Source: Alternaria dauci
Lineage: Eukaryota; Ascomycota; Dothideomycetes; Pleosporales; Pleosporaceae
Reading direction: 5' to 3'
DNA length: 64,000 bases
NCBI RefSeq assembly: GCF_042100115.1
Contig: NC_091278.1
Span: forward strand, 62,001 to 126,000
In this document: positions 58,301-64,000 of the stretch, piece after piece
How positions within the stretch are numbered: the first letter of the stretch is position 1
Layout: each line of letters begins with the position of its first letter
The notes under the pieces: model-generated
What the model was told of the DNA's origin: nothing
What the model saw: the letters and a program-made list of their open reading frames with translations, nothing else
Databases searched by the model: none
Translations under genes and position numbers: made by a program

Positions 58301-59174
58301 TAGTTATAGTAAATATACTACATCCTCTCTCCCCTTTATAATATATTATAATTATATTACTAGCTAATACTAGCAATCCCTATTAGACCTACTAAGGTTT
58401 AATAGATTTCTTTTTTTAGTTACCTTTAGTAAATTTTTTTTAACTTTAGTTTTTACGTATAGATATTATAGCTTTACTACTATAAAATACTAATTAGTCT
58501 AGCGTTTAAACCGCGTTATAACTTTATCTTTTTTATTAACTTTTATAACTAATAAGTAGAGGGATAGCTACTTTTTACTTTTTTAAAGTCATATTTTAAT
58601 AATACCCCTTATACTTATAGAAAATAAAAAATTATACTAAATAATTACCTCCTCCTTAGTCTTATTAAAGCTTATTATTATAGGCCTATAATCTACTTAT
58701 AAGGGTTATCTAGCGCGTTAATAGCGTAGTATCTCTTAATAAACAATATAAGTAGCTACAATACGTTATAATAAGAGAATTATATCTTATTTAATAGCTT
58801 AAAGCGTAATCTATATTCTAGCCTCCTTTAATTATTCTATCTAGTGTAGTTACGAAGGCATTATATAGTAGAGGGAGTTTTAGTAGGGTCTTAGTAAAAG
58901 TGGCACACGAAGCATATTAGCACGCGAAGTATACACCTAGGTTATATGTATATAAGCAGTAGTAATTTTAATTACTAGCCGGTTTACGATCCAGCTATAC
59001 CGGTTCACGATAGCTAACCGAAGCCCTTTCCACTAGTAAGAGGTAAGGAGGATTTGCTAGACTAATATTTTAGAATATTGCTTGCTCGTGTAAGATTATT
59101 CTTCGTTTTCTGCATGGTGACGGCGTACCGTGTTGCAATAACCACCTGGTTTTGCAATTCGACGCCTCGTTTCT
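58300..59174. other. Right edge of the island
   Basis: AT-rich DNA with no recognisable coding motif up to about 58900; then mixed composition. Short imperfect direct repeats occur near 58976-59015 (GCCGGTTTACGAT and ACCGGTTCACGAT). Normal composition is regained before the esterase 3' end. Confidence 0.4.
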
Positions 59175-61251
59175 TTACGCGGGTATCAACTTTGCCATGC
59201 TTCTCCAGAAGTCGCATCTGGCACCACGACCACTTTCCCATGTGTAAGCATCTACAAACGCGAAGTTGTTCTGAAGACCGGGGCCGATCAAGTAAGTCGT
59301 GTTCACAGGCGAGGCGACCACGGCACTGCCCTCTGTCAGAACACCACCCGTCTGGTTGAGATTCAACTGCTGGTAAGAAGTGGAGGCTGAGAATTGAGGC
59401 CATTCAGATGAGATGTCCAATCTCGATCGCGTCGATGAGTTTGAAGTTCCAACAAAAAGGGATTCTGGGACAGAGGGATTCTCCTCTGTGACGAAATTGC
59501 CCCAAATATCTTATCACAAGCGTTAGTACAGTGTGTCAAGTGTCACCAGCAATAGAGGTACGTACTCATGAAAGCTATCTGGAAATCCTCGCTAAGGAAG
59601 GACACTCCACCTAGAGGCCCGAAGTAACCTAGAGTGTCAATTCCGTGTGTACCTGGGGTGACACTGTACTGGTATTTGTACGATGCGCGTCCTTCACCGG
59701 TGAACGCTTCAGCCATCCAATAGGACGGGCATACGAATGTGAGCTCAGCGTAAATGTTCTGTAGACGAATCAGCATAGTGAACTTGGGATTCTACAGGCA
59801 ACTCTCCACGTACGTTTGCGCGCTGCTGTTGACCAGTGGCAAGCCCACTTTGATCTAATGCACTGGGCTTGGACGTGCCAGTGGTCGCGAATTTGACACC
59901 ATTCGTGTCATTTGCAATAGGATAGTGAAGTAATACATTACTGAGATCTTCTGCGCTGAATTCAGGCAGGATATCTCCAAGGCGATCGAGCAGAAGCGAT
60001 TCAGTGGTGATGTTTTGCGGCGTGAACAGAGGTCCTTCATCTGTTGTTTGTGTCAGCTCTCGGATCTTCGCGGTGAATGAGATTTCGCGGCGCATGGTGT
60101 TCTTGATAGGAGCAAACATACTCGCATTGTTTCCAACCAGAACGTTACGGCCGTTCACGCGCTTCCTGAGCAGTTGCTCGCTGGGTGTATCCTGAATGAA
60201 GACACCATCAGTGACAGGTAAGAAAGCCCAGGTGCCGTACGTTCCTGTGTTGGTGACCGCGATCGCGGCATCCCGCAGTATCGTTGCATCTTTCGATACC
60301 AAGCAGTCGAAGAGCGTTTCGCTTCCATTCTCAAACGCCCCCAATGAACACCCCGCTTGACTGGCAAAGGAATAGTAGGCTTCTGTGGGGGCCTGGTCGT
60401 TGTATGCGTATTGTCGAGGAAGGAACGGGGATGCAGCGATGGTGCTGCGGAAAAGAGAATTGCCCATGGATCCGCCATACGCTATATCCTGTAGTAGAGC
60501 GGCGCCCGCCCCAGCGCTCTCTCCGGAGATGGTGACGGCAGAAGGGTCACCGCCAAACTGACTGATGTATGTCTGCACCCATTGGAGAGCGAAGAACTGG
60601 TCCAGCAAGCCAGCGTTGGCCACACCCTTCTTGACTACCTCATCGGAGGCCAAGAAGCCAAACGGTCCAAGCCTGTACTGTATACCGACAACAACAAAGC
60701 TATTACCGGTGGTTGTCATCAAGTCGGTGAAGTCTTGCTGTCCGTTGCCCGTTCCATATCCGCCACCATGGATATAGACCATGACAGGAAGCTTCGTGGC
60801 GTTCGCGGGGCTTTGAACGTTCAAGAAGAGACAGTCTTCGGTTCCGTTAGGGTTGACTCCCGCCTCCTCGACACCAGCATATCCGACCTGAGGGCAGATG
60901 GGTCCATACACATCTGCCTGGATTATTGAATTGCGATCAATACTTGGGGACACTGGTCGCTGCCATCGACGTGCACCTGTTGGGGGAGCGGCAAACCGGA
61001 TGCTGGAAGTCTGTCAGCCTTGCTGCGGATGTTCAGTGCCTGCAGTTGGTCTCATGTTACCCTTTCCACGTGTTGACTCCGACGGCAGTATTAGAAGAGC
61101 CTTGATAGATGCTGTATCCCAGATCAACCTGCAGGTCATTCATGTATTGTGTCTGTCTTTTGCTCAGCGCTTCTTCGAAAGGATTTCGAAGAGGGGATCC
61201 TGCTGCAGCGGCGGAGAATAAGAAAATAGCGAGCGAAAGAAGATTCATCAT
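59175..61251 (-). CDS. Secreted type B carboxylesterase/lipase (five exons)
   Basis: This extracellular enzyme hydrolyses carboxylic esters. CDS is complement(join(59175..59509, 59566..59758, 59814..60040, 60122..61002, 61061..61251)), 608 residues. Residues 1-18 (MMNLLSLAIFLFSAAAAG) are a signal peptide. WKGIRFAAPP is formed across the first intron. The oxyanion block is YIHGGGY, the nucleophile serine is in SGESAGAG, the acid is Glu in GNNANEGPLF, and the histidine is in PGTHGID. The intron 60041..60121 (GTATGT..CAG) is 81 bp, a multiple of three without stops, so an unspliced reading looks open; only splicing restores the conserved NEG acid motif. The last exons give the usual C-terminal WGNF block and a Cys near the end. 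No defects are seen. Confidence 0.9.
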
Positions 61252-62467
61252 CCGGAAGAGTTGTTTGAACGAATGGCTGTCACAACTTGATGGGCTGTAT
61301 GAATCTTTCAATTATGCCGCCGTCCACCACCTTCAAGTGTCGCAAAGCGTACCAAAGCAGCATGGGTTCCGTGCGTAAGGGGCGGAGCTTGGCGACCGTA
61401 TCTCGGCGAAGCCTGCTTGATCTCATCGCAGTGCTGGAGGTGCGTAAGAGAGACCAGCGATGGGACCATTGATTTTATTGAGGGGATGAAACAGGGCACA
61501 TGCCGTTCTCCGCGGGGTGACAATGCTTCACGCTTGTTCGATGCTGCCAAAATACCCGGTTGCAAGACGTTTGTCCCTATCGATTTTTTCCGCGTACAGA
61601 AGTCGGGTAATGCAACACGGGAATACGTGATTAGCGTCGCGAACACGCAACAGATACCAATGCACTCATGGAATACGACGTTCTGCAGAGTAACGCGAGG
61701 AAAAGCACTTTCCCGGTCGTGAAGACCCGGGACATCTTGTGTTCTAGTCTCTTAAGGTGCGCAACATCAACCCAGTTAGCTCGGCTACCTTTACCCGGCT
61801 CATGAACCGTAGTATTGCTCCGTTGCTGACCGTAAAGCGTAATTGTCGTCGTATCCAGCCCCATCCCTTCCTACTTTGTTCTTTATTACACACATACTCC
61901 GTCATTTCGGGTATGATGATCAGGCGAATGCAAGCCATTTAGCAGCCTTCTCGCCTCCGATCATTCGCCAGAACGCAAAATCAAGTCAAGCAACGATACC
62001 AATTTGGACGTTACTGACGAGGTGCGCCAGAGATGCGCACGTTGCCGGCTCAAGACTTACTCCGCGGATCAAACCATGCATGTCACGTACAGCGTATAGC
62101 GTATACCGAGTTCGTATTTACGGATGTCGATTAGCGGGAACACCACATTGACGGCATATCCACTAACGAATGCTTGCACAATGATTAGTAAGCGCGGATC
62201 AAACGGCAACGTGAAAGCAAGCCCGCCCGGCAAGCACTAATTTCAGAATAGCCCAGCTTGATAGCTTTCAGACTCTCGCAACTATCACGGAAGGTGATTT
62301 CTATTCCCTCTACGGATCGAACGAACTCAGACGTTACTACTATCGAACGCACTTACGAGGAAAAAGGCCTCGCATATTTTGTTTAGGCTAACAGATGACC
62401 GTAGTTTTGGGTCTTGATGGCGGTCCTCAACTCCAGCAATACGTAAGTTTTGCCACGTGTCGCTATG
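61252..62467. other. Intergenic region
   Basis: This is the promoter side of the esterase and the 3' side of the GH43 gene. Overlapping short frames on both strands show no motifs. No RNA gene or repeat was recognised. Confidence 0.4.
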
Positions 62468-64000
62468 TCAAGGTGGAGATGACGTAATTTCTCGGGTGTT
62501 GAAGGACTCCGATGATTCACCATCGTGGCAAAGCCAGTGGCATCGACTCAGCACCTGTGAGCTGTCTCCGCGCTCCATGTTTGAGCAGTGCACTTGATTT
62601 GATGCAAGAACGACATTGTAATCGATCTTTTGACCAATCGGAATGTATCGCCAGTTGCTTAAATATCCATGGAACGTGTGGTTGCCGCCATTCGTAGTTG
62701 CGTAAACGCCAAGTAGGCCACCACTGCTGGCACCATCACCTGCAATCAGTGCGGTTGTATACTCGATTAGCACTACCTCCTCCTCAGCTTCATTGGTAGA
62801 CGATGCGACGAATTCAAAATGGCTCTCGTTTCTAGGGGACACACCGATGCGAATGGGATGCTGTAGCCATGCGTGCGGAACGGGTAGAACCGTTTCAGAA
62901 GGCATTGGTGCCCGAACGGATCTCGTCCGGAAACGGAAGTGTGGCTCTAGTTGGCCCTTCTTCCTTTCGAGGTAGACGATGCCGAGGTCGACGTGTTGTT
63001 CTTGGTTCAGGAAGTTGGAGACACCGAGTTCATCACCAGCTACCTGCCCAAAACCCAGGTGGAGATCAACGCTGTAATTGAAGAAAGTGTGTTCTTGACG
63101 GCGAAACAAAGCGGTCAGACCCTCGCGGGTGGCATTGAATACCAAATCACCCGTCAGATTCGCCCTTGATGACATGAGTTGGAGGGCGTTAGGGTGGCCT
63201 GTCGGAGATATCTCGAAAGATGCATTGTTGTAGGGTGCTCGCCAGGACACCCAATGACGGGATATCGTGGATCCAGGCTCAAATTCAACAACTTCAGCCT
63301 CCCCCACCGCCGGGCCGATACCGCGTATTGGTCGTCGCTGCATTGGCCGAGGTAACGGGCCGCCCATAATTCCATGAACCTGATCCGCTATAGGCCAGCC
63401 TCCAGTCGGCCACGAAACGGGATAGAGGACAGTCTCCCTGCCCATGGGGAAGACGGATTCGTTGTACAACGCTGGACCGCCTCTTGTGGATAACGCAACG
63501 CCCCACCAGTTTCCATTCGCGTCGTGGAACAAGTCTGCATGTCCAACAATCTGGAAGTAGTTGTTGGTACCTTTGCTCGAAACCAACGGGTTGTGTGGTG
63601 ACGCTTCCCACGTCCCGTTGAGGGTCCTGGACCGAGCAACTGTCGCAGCATGCTCGAGCTGAGTACCTCCTTCGGCGATCAACAAGTAATAATAGTCATC
63701 CTTTTTCAGAATGTGGGGTCCCTCTGCGTTGGCGCCACCTGTACCGTTCCACAACGCCCACGGTTCGCTCATGTTGCCCGTAGCGATGTCCAGATAAGAG
63801 GCTTGGATCGGAGACCCGGAGAACGCGACAACAACTGAGCCGTCGTCATCGAAGAAGATGTCGGGATCAATGGTACTAGCGCCCGGTGTTTGGATGAACA
63901 TCATATCGGTCCAGGATGCATCCTCGAAAGGGTCGACCGCGGTATTCATGACAAATCTGGGCCCTCCATTGTCTGTATTGATCCAGCTCGAGATGAGATA
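62468..64000 (-). CDS. GH43 glycoside hydrolase (beta-xylosidase/arabinofuranosidase-like), 5' end outside window
   Basis: This is a plant cell-wall hemicellulose-degrading enzyme. The frame is open from the window edge to the stop at 62468. The five-bladed propeller part shows STIDPDIFFDDDG with the pKa-modulating aspartate and NAEGPHILKKDDYYYLLIAEGGT with the acid glutamate; the catalytic-base aspartate lies upstream of the window. A C-terminal beta-sandwich (ISRHWVSWRAPYNNASFEI, ATREGLTALFRRQ, NWRYIPIGQKIDYNVV) is the usual xylosidase C-terminal domain. Many NXS/T sites fit secretion. About 40 residues follow the point where family members usually end (IDYNVV), with a Cys/Ser-rich, unconserved look. 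A lost stop or an unseen 3' intron may explain this tail. Confidence 0.87.
   Translation of the reverse strand, partial: YLISSWINTDNGGPRFVMNTAVDPFEDASWTDMMFIQTPGASTIDPDIFFDDDGSVVVAFSGSPIQASYLDIATGNMSEPWALWNGTGGANAEGPHILKKDDYYYLLIAEGGTQLEHAATVARSRTLNGTWEASPHNPLVSSKGTNNYFQIVGHADLFHDANGNWWGVALSTRGGPALYNESVFPMGRETVLYPVSWPTGGWPIADQVHGIMGGPLPRPMQRRPIRGIGPAVGEAEVVEFEPGSTISRHWVSWRAPYNNASFEISPTGHPNALQLMSSRANLTGDLVFNATREGLTALFRRQEHTFFNYSVDLHLGFGQVAGDELGVSNFLNQEQHVDLGIVYLERKKGQLEPHFRFRTRSVRAPMPSETVLPVPHAWLQHPIRIGVSPRNESHFEFVASSTNEAEEEVVLIEYTTALIAGDGASSGGLLGVYATTNGGNHTFHGYLSNWRYIPIGQKIDYNVVLASNQVHCSNMERGDSSQVLSRCHWLCHDGESSESFNTREITSSPP

Larger units (their letters stand above)
29889..58980. repeat. RIP-degraded, nested transposon island
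   Basis: Composition switches abruptly to A+T dominance near 29.89 kb and back near 58.98 kb. Almost every frame is closed by TAA or TAG. Pairs of element copies differ mainly by C/T and G/A, and ancestral Trp and Gln codons are often stops. This is the pattern RIP produces in ascomycete repeats. The exception is 30775-37935, where composition is nearer normal. The island is built from nested Ty3/Gypsy elements and at least one TIR element. Confidence 0.93.

Overview
This is filamentous-fungal nuclear DNA, most likely from a Dothideomycete (Pleosporales-type) ascomycete. The clues are 50-85 bp introns with GT..AG ends and CTGAC/CTAAC-like branch sites, a Zn2Cys6 regulator beside a non-reducing polyketide synthase, and sharp contrast between gene-rich DNA and an A+T-dominated block of retrotransposons full of C-to-T / G-to-A changes, the mark of repeat-induced point mutation (RIP). 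The species call is inference; nothing here names it.

Region 1 (1-3.9 kb) is gene-poor. It holds one small three-exon gene for a secreted protein with ten cysteines (1686-2055) and a copy of a dispersed repeat.

Region 2 (3.9-21 kb) looks like a decayed secondary-metabolite locus. A non-reducing PKS (SAT-KS-MAT-PT-ACP-TE, minus strand) faces a Zn2Cys6 regulator across a 1.2 kb divergent intergenic region. Beyond them lie an orphan adenylation-thiolation fragment of NRPS or PKS-NRPS type, an epoxide-hydrolase-like enzyme, a SnoaL/NTF2-fold protein and a DHA1 MFS exporter. The PKS has at least eight premature stops, and the regulator and exporter one each. Many are TGG-to-TAG or CAR-to-TAR changes, as RIP would make. 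The NRPS fragment is split by a 149 bp hAT-like miniature element with an 8 bp target duplication, placed exactly in adenylation core motif A7. The hydrolase and SnoaL genes remain open.

Region 3 (21.8-28.5 kb) is an intact conserved block: a PTR2/POT peptide transporter, a Chl1/DDX11 Fe-S DNA helicase and a SAS2-like MYST acetyltransferase.

Region 4 (29.9 to about 59 kb) is a nested, RIP-degraded transposon island. It begins where a 406 bp TIR element interrupts the first codons of a FAD/NAD-binding oxidoreductase gene. Three Ty3/Gypsy lineages can be separated. Family A has a minus-strand copy A1 (30775-37935, clean LTRs and 5 bp target duplication, lightly mutated) and a plus-strand copy A2 (38502-45518, heavily mutated). 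Family B has a near-complete copy (48842-56013) and a deleted relic B' into which A1 inserted. Family C (minus strand) is the host of B. A and B both end pol with a chromodomain, and both carry an extra antisense gene between pol and the 3' LTR. The two antisense products share a CX2CX6C cysteine motif followed by a basic, probably coiled-coil stretch.

Region 5 (59.1-64 kb) returns to ordinary composition, with a five-exon secreted carboxylesterase and the 3' part of a GH43 glycosidase that runs off the window.
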